A DNA stretch of 64,000 nt, from NCBI RefSeq assembly GCF_009882985.1, contig NZ_WTUZ01000022.1, forward strand, positions 533,065 through 597,064, given 5' to 3'. Shown piece after piece: positions 33,096 through 42,772 of the stretch. The translations under genes were made by a program, and so were the position numbers. The stretch's first letter is position 1. Each line of letters begins with the position of its first letter. This DNA comes from Paenibacillus silvestris. Its GTDB lineage: Bacteria > Bacillota > Bacilli > Paenibacillales > NBRC-103111. A model generated the notes under the pieces. That model was given only the letters and a program-made list of their open reading frames with translations, was not told the origin of the DNA and made no database searches.

Positions 33096-34540
33096 AACGA
33101 CTTCTGATTTTACATACGAATGATTTGCATAGCCATTTTGAGATGATGCCCAAAATTAGTGGCTACTTTAACGAAGCTCGCAAGAACTGGCCATCCGAGC
33201 AAGTATTGACGCTGGACATTGGCGATCATATGGACCGGATGAGTCCGGAGACTGAGGGCACCAATGCCATAGCTAACTTGGAAATCATGAATGCAACTGG
33301 TTATGATGCGATGGTGCTTGGCAATAATGAAGGGCTGACGTTTACGCCTGACTTTCTTAGAGCAACATTCAAGGACCATGCGCGATTTCCTGTTCTTGGA
33401 AGTAATATTTACGAAAGAGCAACACACCTCACACCTGACTGGCTGCTGCCTTCCTTGACGATTGAAAGGTCTGGTTTGAAGATTGGCATTATTGGCGTGA
33501 CAGCAGCTTATCCAGCTTATTATGAGCTGCTCGGTTGGGATGTGACAGATCCGTTAGCGGCCGTGAAGACACATACAGAACTGCTGCGCCCACACACAGA
33601 CCTCATCGTGGTCATGTCCCATCTCGGTCTGCCGATGGATAGGCGCATAGCAGAGGAGATCGAGGGCATCGATGTGATCCTAGGCGGCCATACACATCAT
33701 GTCCTGGAGGAGCCGCTCTTGATCAGCGGCACCTACCTGGCTGCGGCCGGCAAGTTCGGGCAGTATGCCGGCCACATCGAACTTGCCTACGATCCGGCGC
33801 AGCGCCGGATCGCTCAGTTCCAGAGCCGCGTCGTCCCAATGACGACGGGCAGCGAAGAAGACAGCAGCGTAGCCGAGCTGCTGGCACGCTTCCGCATCGC
33901 CGGCGCAGCGGCGCTGGATGAAGAAGTGGCGCAGCTGCGGGAGCCGCTGCGCCTGGACTGGCACGGCGAATCCCCGCTCGGCAACTTGCTTGCCGCAGGG
34001 ATTCGCCGCTGGACCAGCGCCGATATCGGGCTGGTCAATAGCGGCCAACTCCTTCAGGGACTGAAGGAGGGGCGCTTGACGCGCGGCAGATTGCTAGAAA
34101 TCTGCCCAGGGCCGATCAACCCGTGCCGCATGCTGCTTAGCGGCGCGGACTTGCAGCAGGCGCTCGAAGAGTCGCTGCTGCCTGAATTCATGGAGAAGCC
34201 AATCCGTGGACTCGGCTTCCGGGGCGAAGTGCTAGGCGCGCTTAGCGTCGACGGCATCACCGTCGAGTGGGACAGTTCCCGCGCGCCTTATGAACGTATC
34301 ATCGCCGTCCATGTAGGCGAAGAGCTTCTGGACCCTGGCCGTGACTATGTTGTGGGCACGATAGATATGTTTACTTTCGGATCCGGATACTTATCTTTAA
34401 GCCGTGGGAAAGAGGTGGTGTACATGCTCCCGGAGTTTATTCGCGACGTACTTGTCCGCCAGCTTACGGATCATGAGGCGATTGCAAGCAGCCACTCAGC
34501 AAGATTTATTGATCAAAACGCCTCTGCAGCGAGGGGTTAA
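33092..34540 (+). CDS. yunD: Cytosolic 5'-nucleotidase/metallophosphoesterase (YunD-like)
   Basis: A 482-residue protein of the UshA/5'-nucleotidase family without a signal peptide, as in B. subtilis YunD. The metallophosphatase motifs are ILHTNDLHSHFE (DxH), TLDIGDHMDR (GDxxD), VLGNNEGLTF (GN[HE]), VVMSHLG and GGHTHH (GHTH). The C-terminal 5'-nucleotidase domain contains SPLGNLLAAGIRRWTSADIG and later FTFGSGYLSL. It would hydrolyse nucleotide or sugar-nucleotide phosphates. The central part (about 33640-34320) is clearly more GC-rich than the two ends. Its start overlaps the preceding stop (ATGA). Confidence 0.9.
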   Translation: MKRLLILHTNDLHSHFEMMPKISGYFNEARKNWPSEQVLTLDIGDHMDRMSPETEGTNAIANLEIMNATGYDAMVLGNNEGLTFTPDFLRATFKDHARFPVLGSNIYERATHLTPDWLLPSLTIERSGLKIGIIGVTAAYPAYYELLGWDVTDPLAAVKTHTELLRPHTDLIVVMSHLGLPMDRRIAEEIEGIDVILGGHTHHVLEEPLLISGTYLAAAGKFGQYAGHIELAYDPAQRRIAQFQSRVVPMTTGSEEDSSVAELLARFRIAGAAALDEEVAQLREPLRLDWHGESPLGNLLAAGIRRWTSADIGLVNSGQLLQGLKEGRLTRGRLLEICPGPINPCRMLLSGADLQQALEESLLPEFMEKPIRGLGFRGEVLGALSVDGITVEWDSSRAPYERIIAVHVGEELLDPGRDYVVGTIDMFTFGSGYLSLSRGKEVVYMLPEFIRDVLVRQLTDHEAIASSHSARFIDQNASAARG

Positions 34541-34563
34541 ACCTACGAATTTCGTCAATAAAG

Positions 34564-34593
34564 TTGTCAGATCATATAGGTTCCAAGTAGAAT
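34564..34593 (+). promoter_or_regulatory. uppP promoter
   Basis: TTGTCA (34564-34569) and TAGAAT (34588-34593) are separated by 18 nt, about 50 nt upstream of the start codon. Confidence 0.55.
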
Positions 34594-34644
34594 ATATAAT
34601 TGGATAGGAGTCCAACCATAATCTTATACCTTTAGGGGGAAACC

Positions 34645-35457
34645 ATGCATACTATTTTTGAAGCGATCATTATTGGGATCGTAGAGGGATTGACCGAGTT
34701 TTTACCGGTATCCTCAACAGGGCACATGATTTTGGCGCAAAGTTTGCTCAACACGCAAAACGACGAAGTGATGAAAACTTTTGATTTTGTTATTCAGCTT
34801 GGAGCTATTATGGCAGTCGTCATTATTTATTGGAAACGGATCTTATCCTTGTTTGGCTTGGTGAAAAGAAAAAGTGAGAGCAGAAGCGGGAGAAAGCTGA
34901 ATCTGCTGCATATTCTTATCGGTATTTTACCTGCAGGAATCATCGGTGTTTTATTTAATGATGTTGTGGATGAGAAGTTATTTAATTCGACTACGGTCGT
35001 TATCGGACTTATTCTGGGCGGTATTTTGCTCATTATTGCGGAAAAGAAGAAAGAGAGACCCAGCACCGAGGTATTGGATGATTTAACCTACCGTCAAGCC
35101 TTCTTCATCGGGTTGTGGCAGCTTGTGTCGATCTGGCCAGGATTTTCCCGTTCCGGTTCAACGATTGCAGGGGGGATGCTTTCAGGCGTTAGTCGTGCAG
35201 CCTCTGCAGACTTTACGTTTATAATGGCGATCCCGATTATGTTCGGGGCTTCCGGCGTCTATTTTTTGAAAAACTATGAAGCTCTTTCTTCCAATGATTT
35301 TGCTTTTTTCGCAGTAGGGTTTGTGGTGGCTTTCATCGTAGCTCTGTTAGCGGTTGTTTCTTTCATTAAATTTGTTCAAAATATGAAATTGACCTATTTT
35401 GCCTACTATCGTTTCGCAGTAGCCATCATATTTGCACTCTATATGTTTTTAAAGTAA
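34645..35457 (+). CDS. uppP: Undecaprenyl-diphosphatase UppP/BacA
   Basis: A 270-residue integral membrane enzyme. It dephosphorylates undecaprenyl pyrophosphate to recycle the lipid carrier for cell-wall synthesis; overexpression gives bacitracin resistance. The two family motifs are present: EGLTEFLPVSSTGHMIL (residues about 14-30) and FSRSGSTIAGGMLSG (the PGxSRSG motif; here IWPGFSRSGST). About seven or eight TM segments match the known topology. It is monocistronic, with its own promoter and terminator. Confidence 0.97.
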   Translation: MHTIFEAIIIGIVEGLTEFLPVSSTGHMILAQSLLNTQNDEVMKTFDFVIQLGAIMAVVIIYWKRILSLFGLVKRKSESRSGRKLNLLHILIGILPAGIIGVLFNDVVDEKLFNSTTVVIGLILGGILLIIAEKKKERPSTEVLDDLTYRQAFFIGLWQLVSIWPGFSRSGSTIAGGMLSGVSRAASADFTFIMAIPIMFGASGVYFLKNYEALSSNDFAFFAVGFVVAFIVALLAVVSFIKFVQNMKLTYFAYYRFAVAIIFALYMFLK

Positions 35458-35479
35458 ATGCTACTGAAATAAAGTGGCG

Positions 35480-35508
35480 AACCGCGTCGAAAGATGCGGT
35501 TTTTTTTG
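35480..35508 (+). terminator. Terminator after uppP
   Basis: AACCGC-TC and GA-GCGGTT form a stem around a GAAA tetraloop, followed by seven or more T. Confidence 0.9.
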
Positions 35509-35576
35509 TTGAACTTTTAGATGAAATCTATTACATTTAGATAGATAATAACGTTCAGCTACTCGGGGGTCCTTAC

Positions 35577-36710
35577 ATGCTGTTAATGCCGATCAACAAG
35601 TGTCATCCTGGAATGAGGCTGGCTAAAAATATTTACAACGAAGATGGTATGGTTTTACTTGCTGTTAACGTTGAGCTGACACAGAGATTACTCGATCGGC
35701 TATTTTCATATGGTATCGACTATATTTATATCTCAGATTCCCGGACCGATGACGTTATTCAAGTTGATATTATTCAAGATGAAACGCGAAGCAGAGCTGT
35801 TCAAGAGATTCGGCATACCTTTAAGAAGGTCATGGAAGATTCGAACAAACGCGGAGCTGTGAGCTATTATGATATCGGACGTAATTTCCGTGATGTAATG
35901 AACATGATTATTGATGACTTAAGTGCACATCAAGGCGCAATGGTCATGCTAAACAATATGAATATCAAAGATAATTATTTATTCCAGCATTCGGTGAATG
36001 TCAGTATTTACGCGATTATGCTCGGAATTAGTTATGGATATAGCCGTGAAAAGCTGGAGACGCTTGGACTTGGCGCTTTGCTGCATGATATTGGAAAGAC
36101 CAAAATTCCACTGGGCATCTTGCGCAAGCCCTCTCAGTTGACGAATGCTGAATTCATGGAAATGAAGAATCATACTACATATGGTTTTCAGATTCTTAAG
36201 GATGAGCCGAATATTCCATTGTTGTCTGCGCACTGTGCGCTTCAGCACCATGAACGGATTAACGGAAGCGGATATCCACGAGGTTTGCAAGGCCCGGATA
36301 TTAATGAATTTGCGAGATGGATCGGTTTGGTCGATTCTTACGATGCTATGACAACTACCCGTGTATATCGCAGACCGTTATTGCCTCATGAAGCTATGGA
36401 GCAGCTTTTTGCAGGTTCAGGCACGATGTATGATCAAAGCCAGATTGCTTTATTCCGTGATAAAATCGCCATTTACCCGCTCGGCATTACTGTGAAATTG
36501 AACACAGGCGAATTCGGAATTGTCTCCAAATTAAACTTAACGGTTCCGCAGAGGCCGGTCGTTCGTATCCTGCAGGATGAAGGGGGCATAGAACTCAAAG
36601 AGCCGTATGAAATCGATCTCTCAATTAAGCATTCGGTTCTCATTTCAGAAATCGGTGAAATTAAAATAGAAGAGCTGGACACAGAATCGGGTATGCCAAC
36701 TCTACTTTGA
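35577..36710 (+). CDS. HD-GYP domain protein (probable cyclic-di-GMP phosphodiesterase)
   Basis: A 377-residue cytosolic protein and paralogue of the one at 29617-30660. The N-terminal 100 residues carry the same accessory domain (HPGMRLAKNIYNEDGMVLL). The HD-GYP catalytic motifs are FQHSVNVSIYAIMLG, GALLHDIGKTKIP (HD), NHTTYGFQILK and LQHHERINGSGYPRG (HHExxxGxGYP), then LVDSYDAMTTTRVYR. The tail KLNTGEFGIVSKLN..VPQRPVVRI matches the C-terminal extension of the first paralogue. It likely lowers c-di-GMP. GGGGGT precedes the ATG; a terminator follows the stop. Confidence 0.92.
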   Translation: MLLMPINKCHPGMRLAKNIYNEDGMVLLAVNVELTQRLLDRLFSYGIDYIYISDSRTDDVIQVDIIQDETRSRAVQEIRHTFKKVMEDSNKRGAVSYYDIGRNFRDVMNMIIDDLSAHQGAMVMLNNMNIKDNYLFQHSVNVSIYAIMLGISYGYSREKLETLGLGALLHDIGKTKIPLGILRKPSQLTNAEFMEMKNHTTYGFQILKDEPNIPLLSAHCALQHHERINGSGYPRGLQGPDINEFARWIGLVDSYDAMTTTRVYRRPLLPHEAMEQLFAGSGTMYDQSQIALFRDKIAIYPLGITVKLNTGEFGIVSKLNLTVPQRPVVRILQDEGGIELKEPYEIDLSIKHSVLISEIGEIKIEELDTESGMPTLL

Positions 36711-36734
36711 GATAAAATAAAGATAACGAACATG

Positions 36735-36761
36735 AAGAACCTGGGATCCCAGGTTCTTTTT
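36735..36761 (+). terminator. Terminator after the second HD-GYP gene
   Basis: AAGAACCTGG-GATC-CCAGGTTCTT is a perfect palindrome followed by TTT. Confidence 0.93.
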
Positions 36762-36780
36762 GCAGATCAGGGGGATGAGT

Positions 36781-39003
36781 GTGAGAGAATCAGCGGTGAA
36801 AGGGAATTTCTGGAGATGGGGATACGCCATGCATCGGTATCGGTGGCTAGTCCTTGCGCTTTGCGTATTTCTGTTCCTTAGTTTCGCTCTATTTGCACAG
36901 AAAACACCTGGGATACTCAAAGACAATGGCTTTACGCCAAAAGGAAGCGAGTCAGATCTCGGCCTCATCCAACTGCGGGATGACCTAGGCGTTCCTCTTA
37001 CGACGATTAATTTGGTCTATACGGGAAAAGGCCTCGATATGACCAAGAAAGAGCCGCAGCAAGCCATCATGGATTCACTTAGTGAATTAAGGAAGCTGCC
37101 CTATGTAGAAAGTGTGAATTTCGTTGCCTCGCCTCGGAATGAAGGGCATCTAGATGTCCAGGCTGTTAACGTTTCGCTGAATCTGGACACGGACCCAGCG
37201 CTGGAGAAATACCCCGAGGTGAAGGAACGTGTACATACTCCTGCTGGCATGAAGGTGTATGTAACCGGCGGACCTGCTATTTTGCACGACATGCAGGAAG
37301 CGAGCAAGCATGATATTGCCAAATCAGAAGCCATTGGCCTGCCCATTGCGCTTATCGTACTATTAATTGTTTTCGGAACGTTAGTCGCGGCGCTGCTGCC
37401 AATGATTGTAGGACTTATGAGTGTAACGCTCACACTAGGGATTACCTATTTTATTGCCCAGCATCAGTCCTTATCGAATTTTCTTCCGAATATGGTGACG
37501 ATGCTGGGATTGGCCGTCGGGATTGATTATGCCTTATTCCTCGTTAGCCGTTTCCGGGAGGAACTTAAGGTACAGCCGAGTGTGGCTGAGGCAGTAGCCA
37601 TGACCTGCCAGACCGCTGGGAAATCGATTTTTTTCTCCGGCATTGCGGTACTGATAGGATTACTTGGCATGCTGTTCGTTGATCTCACGTTTTTTCGCTC
37701 TCTGTGCCTAGGCGGAATCATTGTCGTATCCATCTCTGTTGTTGTCGCCAACACGATGCTGTTATCGCTTCTGGGGTTGCTCGGTAAGCGAATTAATTCG
37801 CTTCAAGTGCTCCCTAAGCGCTTCCGTAAGCAAGAATCGTCCCGATTCTGGGAAAAGATTGCCTATGGCGTGATGAAGCGGCCTGTTCTGCTTGTCATAT
37901 TGGTCGGGGGAGTATTGATCTATGCAATGACCCCCATTGGTCAAATGAAGCTAAGCGTGCCCAATGCCGAGGTGCTGCCTCCTAACTACGAGTCGCGATA
38001 CGGATCGGACTTGCTTAAAACAGCTTATGACCCTCGGATGATGGGGCCAATTCAAATCGTTGTACATACGGAAGAAGACATATGGGAAGAGTCATCGATC
38101 CGCCAAGTTCGGGCGTACGCGGATAAAGTGAAGAGTGTTTCGGGCGTCAAAGAAATCCAAAGCTACCTCAGCACGTTAGGACAACATTCAGATGCTGAAT
38201 TAACAGGTATGCTGAAAGCTCCAGGAGTTAAAGAGAGGATCGAAGGGAGCAAGCTGGCGAAGGGACATACAGCACTGCTTGTTGTGGTGCCGGAGAAGGA
38301 CACAGATGATCCGTCGACGGACGGGCTTGTACGGAATCTTCGCGCCTTGGGGCACCAAGGACTGGATGTGGCGGTCACAGGCGGGCCAGCTTACCGCCTG
38401 GATATCATCGATCGTATTCAAGATGAAATACCTTCTGTGCTCACTTTTGTTATGGGAATTACGTATATCGTTCTTCTGCTTGCCTTCCGGTCTATTCTGC
38501 TCCCTCTTAAGGCTGTTCTCATGAATATGCTAAGCCTAGGCGCAAGTCTTGGGTGCGTAGTGTTAGTATTCCAGCACGGTTATATGGCAGATTTGCTTCA
38601 CATCACGTCCATTGGTTATGTCAGCGCTACGCTGCCGGTTATTATCTTTTGCGTAGTGTTCGGCATCTCGATGGATTATGAAGTTTTCTTGATTTCCCGC
38701 ATCATGGAGGAATATGAAGCAAGCGGAGATAATGACAAGAGCACGGCGGAAGGGCTTAAGAAAACAGGCAGTTTAATTACAAGTGCTGCATTCATTTTGG
38801 TTGTCGTCGTCGGTTCGTTTATCTTCACAGATATTGAGATCATGAAGGCGCTTGGTCTAGGACTTGGTCTCGCGGTTCTCATTGATGCTACGATTGTTCG
38901 CGTCATGCTGGTTCCCGCTTTGATGAAGCTGCTTGGAGACGCAAACTGGTGGGCACCGAAGTGGCTCCGGGTGAAATCGCCAACTCCTGCGGAGAAACCG
39001 TAG
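36781..39003 (+). CDS. MMPL family RND-type membrane transporter
   Basis: A transporter of about 740 residues with the duplicated MMPL layout: a TM helix (about 22-40), a large outer domain, five TMs, then a second outer domain and five more TMs. Family marker segments occur in both halves: GLAVGIDYALFLVSRFREE and VFGISMDYEVFLISRIMEE. Relatives (B. subtilis YdgH, mycobacterial MmpL) export lipids or lipophilic compounds using the proton gradient. GTG 36781 is chosen because a GGGGG Shine-Dalgarno sits six nt before it; the ATG at 36775 touches that site, and a third start at 36829 would remove a conserved WRWGYAMHRYRW start. Confidence 0.9.
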   Translation: MRESAVKGNFWRWGYAMHRYRWLVLALCVFLFLSFALFAQKTPGILKDNGFTPKGSESDLGLIQLRDDLGVPLTTINLVYTGKGLDMTKKEPQQAIMDSLSELRKLPYVESVNFVASPRNEGHLDVQAVNVSLNLDTDPALEKYPEVKERVHTPAGMKVYVTGGPAILHDMQEASKHDIAKSEAIGLPIALIVLLIVFGTLVAALLPMIVGLMSVTLTLGITYFIAQHQSLSNFLPNMVTMLGLAVGIDYALFLVSRFREELKVQPSVAEAVAMTCQTAGKSIFFSGIAVLIGLLGMLFVDLTFFRSLCLGGIIVVSISVVVANTMLLSLLGLLGKRINSLQVLPKRFRKQESSRFWEKIAYGVMKRPVLLVILVGGVLIYAMTPIGQMKLSVPNAEVLPPNYESRYGSDLLKTAYDPRMMGPIQIVVHTEEDIWEESSIRQVRAYADKVKSVSGVKEIQSYLSTLGQHSDAELTGMLKAPGVKERIEGSKLAKGHTALLVVVPEKDTDDPSTDGLVRNLRALGHQGLDVAVTGGPAYRLDIIDRIQDEIPSVLTFVMGITYIVLLLAFRSILLPLKAVLMNMLSLGASLGCVVLVFQHGYMADLLHITSIGYVSATLPVIIFCVVFGISMDYEVFLISRIMEEYEASGDNDKSTAEGLKKTGSLITSAAFILVVVVGSFIFTDIEIMKALGLGLGLAVLIDATIVRVMLVPALMKLLGDANWWAPKWLRVKSPTPAEKP

Positions 39004-39030
39004 AGAAGGAGATGGCGGTTTCCTTTTTTT
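38994..39030 (+). terminator. Terminator after the MMPL gene
   Basis: GAAACCG, at the end of the gene, pairs with CGGTTTC across a loop of about 15 nt, followed by CTTTTTTT. Confidence 0.7.
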
Positions 39031-39121
39031 CGCATCATAAGTTACAATAAAGGGCATAGGTATAGGCATGATAAGAACAAATTGCAAGTGAATAGGAAAT
39101 GATAGGTCAGGTGTGAACAGC

Positions 39122-40249
39122 ATGAATATGAATGGAACACGCTCCTTTTTACCGGAGCTATCTCCCGCTTACGACCCTTGGGACCCGATTCGGTCTTATC
39201 GGCAATACGGGAAACACGTACTTACTAGTGTAGAGTTAACGATTACCAATCTGTGTAATATGCGCTGTGAGCACTGCGCTGTTGGCGATTCGTTAACGAT
39301 GACGGAAGGGCCACGTATTCCCTTACCCGTTATTCTAAATAAACTGGATCAGGTAGAGCATTTGGAGACAATCAGTTTGACAGGCGGAGAACCCTCTTAT
39401 CATAGTAAGATTGTCAAAGATTACATGCTGCCCATCCTTAAATATGCGCGCGAACGGGGTGTTCGTACACAAATCAACTCCAATTTGACACTCGACTTGG
39501 AGCGGTATGAACTGCTTGCTCCCTATCTGGACGTCATGCATATCTCCTTTAATTACTTGAATGCTGACGATTTCCACCAAGTTGGTTTCGTTAATTCGCA
39601 GCATCCTGTAGGCCGCGAAACAGCGGTGCGCATGTATGAACGTATGGTAGACAATACGATTGCGCTCAGCAAAGGCGGACTATACGTATCAGCGGAATCC
39701 ATGATTAATACGCGCACGCATGAGAAGCTGCCACAAATTCATAAGCTAATCGATGAAATGGGCTGCAAACGTCATGAGGTTCACCCGATGTATGCGAGTT
39801 CGTTTGCCTCACATTTGCCAATGGTTTCACTGGACGAGTTACGAAGCAGCATTCATCGTTTGCTCGATAGCCGCAACCGCGACATGTGGATGTTATTCGG
39901 CACACTGCCGTTTTTTGCCTGTAATGAGCTCGAAGAGGACCGAATGCTGGTGAAAAGGCTTCGCGATGAACCGAACGTCACAGTTCGGAATGATCCGGAT
40001 GGGCGAAATCGCTTAAATGTGAGCACCTTTACTGGCGAAGTATTCGTCACAGATTTTGCGAATGAACCGCCTCTAGGTAATATCCATGATGATCAATTGG
40101 ATACTATTTTTGCAAGATGGGAGAACAATCCCCTTAATCAAAAGGTGAATTGCTTCTGCAGCGCAGCTTCTTGCTGCGGCCCGAACCTGTTGGTTGCCGA
40201 TTCGTATTATCGTTCCATTGATTTTAAAAGCCGACAAGCTATTATCTAA
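39122..40249 (+). CDS. yfkAB: Radical SAM protein of the YfkAB type
   Basis: A 375-residue radical SAM protein. The [4Fe-4S]/SAM motif is CNMRCEHC (CxxxCxxC) in LTITNLCNMRCEHCAVGDSL. The SAM-binding GGE follows as ISLTGGEPSYHS, and a second cysteine cluster, CFCSAASCCGPN, ends the protein. This layout matches YfkAB-type radical SAM/CxCxxxxC proteins of Bacilli. The substrate is unknown. ATG 39122 is chosen (AGGTG eight nt upstream) over a GTG at 39113. It precedes two membrane-protein genes on the same strand with short gaps. Confidence 0.88.
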   Translation: MNMNGTRSFLPELSPAYDPWDPIRSYRQYGKHVLTSVELTITNLCNMRCEHCAVGDSLTMTEGPRIPLPVILNKLDQVEHLETISLTGGEPSYHSKIVKDYMLPILKYARERGVRTQINSNLTLDLERYELLAPYLDVMHISFNYLNADDFHQVGFVNSQHPVGRETAVRMYERMVDNTIALSKGGLYVSAESMINTRTHEKLPQIHKLIDEMGCKRHEVHPMYASSFASHLPMVSLDELRSSIHRLLDSRNRDMWMLFGTLPFFACNELEEDRMLVKRLRDEPNVTVRNDPDGRNRLNVSTFTGEVFVTDFANEPPLGNIHDDQLDTIFARWENNPLNQKVNCFCSAASCCGPNLLVADSYYRSIDFKSRQAII

Positions 40250-40278
40250 TATCATCTATCTGAAGGAGATATCCGCAC

Positions 40279-41616
40279 TTGCCACATACTTCCTTTGAAA
40301 TTGGTCCAATCGTTCTAAATCTGGTATTAGTAATTATCTTGGTTCTGCTGAATGGCTTCTTCGTTGCTGCTGAATTTGCCCTTGTCAAGGTGCGGCATTC
40401 CCGCATTCAGCAGCTGCTTAATGAAGGCAGCAGCAAGGCTAAGTATGCGAGCAAGGTTACATCGGAATTAGATACGTATCTGTCAGCCACACAACTCGGA
40501 ATTACGTTAGCTTCATTAGGGCTAGGTTGGGTAGGGGAACCGGCTGTTTCTGAGCTGATCATGGAACCGTTCTTCCACGTGATAGGCTTAGAAGCCTCTG
40601 TGTATACGCATGCGATATCTTTCATCGTAGCCTTTGGTTTCATTACCTTTCTCCATATCGTGCTGGGGGAACTGGCACCTAAGTCTTTCGCGATTCAAAA
40701 AGCAGAATTAACCTCCTTATGGCTTTCTGCGCCGCTGTTGTACTTCTATCGCTTGTTTCGTCCGATTATCTGGGTACTCAATGGTACGGCTAATAAGTTC
40801 TTGTCCTGGATTGGCGTAGAACCCGCTAGCGAGCATGAGTCCGCGCATACAGAGGAAGAGATACGCATTCTGATGGATGAAAGCGTGAAGAGCGGACATA
40901 TCGATCAAGATGAAATGGTGCTTTTTGATAATATATTTGAATTCTCAGAGCGTATTGCAAGGGAGGTCATGCTGCCGCGGACCGATATGGATTGCTTATA
41001 TCTAGAGATGAGCTTTATCGAAAACTTGCGGATGGTTCATGAAACGAAACATACCCGTTATCCTGTTGCTGATGATGATAAAGATAGAATTGTCGGATTC
41101 GTACATATTACCGATCTGCTGACGGCTGATCCCGATGTGGAGCACGAGATTAGTGAATTCATTCGACCTATTCTGAATGTGCCGGAGTCCATGGAGATAA
41201 GTCGTGTTTTGAAATTAATGCAGAAAAAGCATTCGCAATTAGCGATCGTTGTGGATGAATACGGCGGTACCGCAGGGTTTCTCACATTAGAGGACATTAT
41301 GGAGGAAATCGTTGGCGAGCTGCACGACGAATTCGATATTGACGAACGACCAGAAGTTGAGGTGAAAGATAAGTATACATCCGTAGATGGACGTGTACTC
41401 ATTGAAGACTTGAACGATATGCTGGACCTGGAAATTGAAGACGAGGATGTAGACTCTATAGGCGGATGGTTATTTAAGAAGCTGGAAGGAGCCCCGGTTA
41501 AAGGTAAAAGAGTGGCTTCAGGCAATCATGTTTTTGAAGTTTCTGAGGTAGATCGATTGCGTATTGTACGTATACATATTACCAAAATTAACTCTGTAAA
41601 GCCTGGAAATGAATAA
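40279..41616 (+). CDS. CNNM/CBS-domain membrane protein (TlyC/CorC-like hemolysin family)
   Basis: A 445-residue protein starting at TTG 40279 behind GAAGGAGA. The N-terminal CNNM domain has about four hydrophobic segments with LVLLNGFFVAAEFALVKVRHSR and GLGWVGEPAVSEL. A CBS pair follows (about 215-335), including RTDMDCLYLEM and VDEYGGTAGFLTLEDIMEEI. The CorC_HlyC C-terminal domain has SIGGWLFKKLEGAPVKGKRV. The family is linked to Mg2+/Co2+ efflux, and the hemolysin label is historical. It lies between yfkAB and the YtvI-like gene and is probably co-transcribed with both. Confidence 0.92.
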   Translation: MPHTSFEIGPIVLNLVLVIILVLLNGFFVAAEFALVKVRHSRIQQLLNEGSSKAKYASKVTSELDTYLSATQLGITLASLGLGWVGEPAVSELIMEPFFHVIGLEASVYTHAISFIVAFGFITFLHIVLGELAPKSFAIQKAELTSLWLSAPLLYFYRLFRPIIWVLNGTANKFLSWIGVEPASEHESAHTEEEIRILMDESVKSGHIDQDEMVLFDNIFEFSERIAREVMLPRTDMDCLYLEMSFIENLRMVHETKHTRYPVADDDKDRIVGFVHITDLLTADPDVEHEISEFIRPILNVPESMEISRVLKLMQKKHSQLAIVVDEYGGTAGFLTLEDIMEEIVGELHDEFDIDERPEVEVKDKYTSVDGRVLIEDLNDMLDLEIEDEDVDSIGGWLFKKLEGAPVKGKRVASGNHVFEVSEVDRLRIVRIHITKINSVKPGNE

Positions 41617-41630
41617 TCGGAGGAATTCCT

Positions 41631-42677
41631 ATGTCGCTTAAGACGACACTAATCATAGTGCTTGGATTGCTGGTCCTATACGGATTTTTCACGATAGGGT
41701 TACCTTTCTTGCTTGCCTTGGTTACAGCTATTTTTTTGGACCCTCTAACTTTGCTGCTGATGCGAGCTATAAAGGTAAACCGGTTGGTCGCTGCGTCGAT
41801 CATCGGTACTATTTTTACGCTGCTGACGATTGCTTTGTTCTATTTCATTGGGTTTAATGTTGTGTCAGAAGTCATTGATCTCGGCCGCAAAGCCCCTAAT
41901 TATATGGACGATGTCAATAAATACGTCGATCAGGCTGTTAGCCAAACTCAGGTGTTCTATGATTCCTTGTCGCCCGAGATGGCGGCGCAGGTGCAAACCT
42001 GGGTAGAGCGAAGCACAGAGACATTAACCGCGACATTAACCGACATGTTGAGTGGAATTTCCGGATTCTTCTTGAATATGGCGGGCAAAATTCCGAATTT
42101 CTTTATCGTCATGATCGTCTACATCATCGCTTTATATTTATGCATGTTTAGCTTGCCGAAACAGCGAATTGCTTTCTTGTCCATGTTCGAAGACCAGACG
42201 AGAACCAAAATGGAGAATGTCCTCGTATATTTACGGGAAGCTATTTTTGGGTTCATTCGGGCTCAGCTCATCATGGCGATATTAACGTATTTGGTCACTT
42301 TCGTAGGCTTGCTGGTGCTCAGAGCGGAATATCCGTTAGCTATTTCTTTGCTGGTGATGGTCATGGAATTCGTTCCTGTCATTGGTACAGGGCTTGTGTT
42401 CATCCCATGGCTTGGTTATCAGCTGTTAGTCGGGCATACAGGGATGGGAATTGGATTATTGGTGCTGTTCCTTGCCCTGACAATCTTCCGCCGCATTGTG
42501 GAGCCTAAGGTGCTAAGCGAAGCGGTAGGGATTAATGCCCTCGCGGCTTTAATAAGCTTGTACATTGGTTTCGAGCTGTTAGGTGTAGCAGGTTTGTTCT
42601 TGGGACCTCTGGTCGTCATTATTTATCAAGCGATGCGGAAGGCCGGTCTTTTGAAGTTGAATATTAAGTTGGATTAA
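41631..42677 (+). CDS. AI-2E family transporter, YtvI-like
   Basis: A 348-residue polytopic membrane protein with AGGAGG six nt before ATG. Paired N-terminal TMs (LVLYGFFTIGLPFLLALVTA) are followed by an amphipathic region (about 75-145) and five or more C-terminal TMs. These include the motifs FVPVIGTGLVFIPW and AVGINALAALISLYIGFELLGV. These are the AI-2E/PerM family features, and the pattern is closest to B. subtilis YtvI, a sporulation-linked member. The transported species is unknown; some relatives are ion antiporters. The gene is 14 nt after the CNNM gene. Confidence 0.87.
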   Translation: MSLKTTLIIVLGLLVLYGFFTIGLPFLLALVTAIFLDPLTLLLMRAIKVNRLVAASIIGTIFTLLTIALFYFIGFNVVSEVIDLGRKAPNYMDDVNKYVDQAVSQTQVFYDSLSPEMAAQVQTWVERSTETLTATLTDMLSGISGFFLNMAGKIPNFFIVMIVYIIALYLCMFSLPKQRIAFLSMFEDQTRTKMENVLVYLREAIFGFIRAQLIMAILTYLVTFVGLLVLRAEYPLAISLLVMVMEFVPVIGTGLVFIPWLGYQLLVGHTGMGIGLLVLFLALTIFRRIVEPKVLSEAVGINALAALISLYIGFELLGVAGLFLGPLVVIIYQAMRKAGLLKLNIKLD

Positions 42678-42709
42678 AATGTGCGGATGTTGATGCCGTG
42701 TGCAAATAA

Positions 42710-42753
42710 GTCCCTGCTTGCTGCCGTTCTGGCATGGAGCAGGGGCTTTTTGG
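42710..42753 (+). terminator. Terminator of the yfkAB-CNNM-ytvI unit
   Basis: GTCCCTGCT pairs with AGCAGGGGC around a loop, followed by TTTTT. Confidence 0.85.
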
Positions 42754-42772
42754 TTTGCGTCTGAGCGAACAA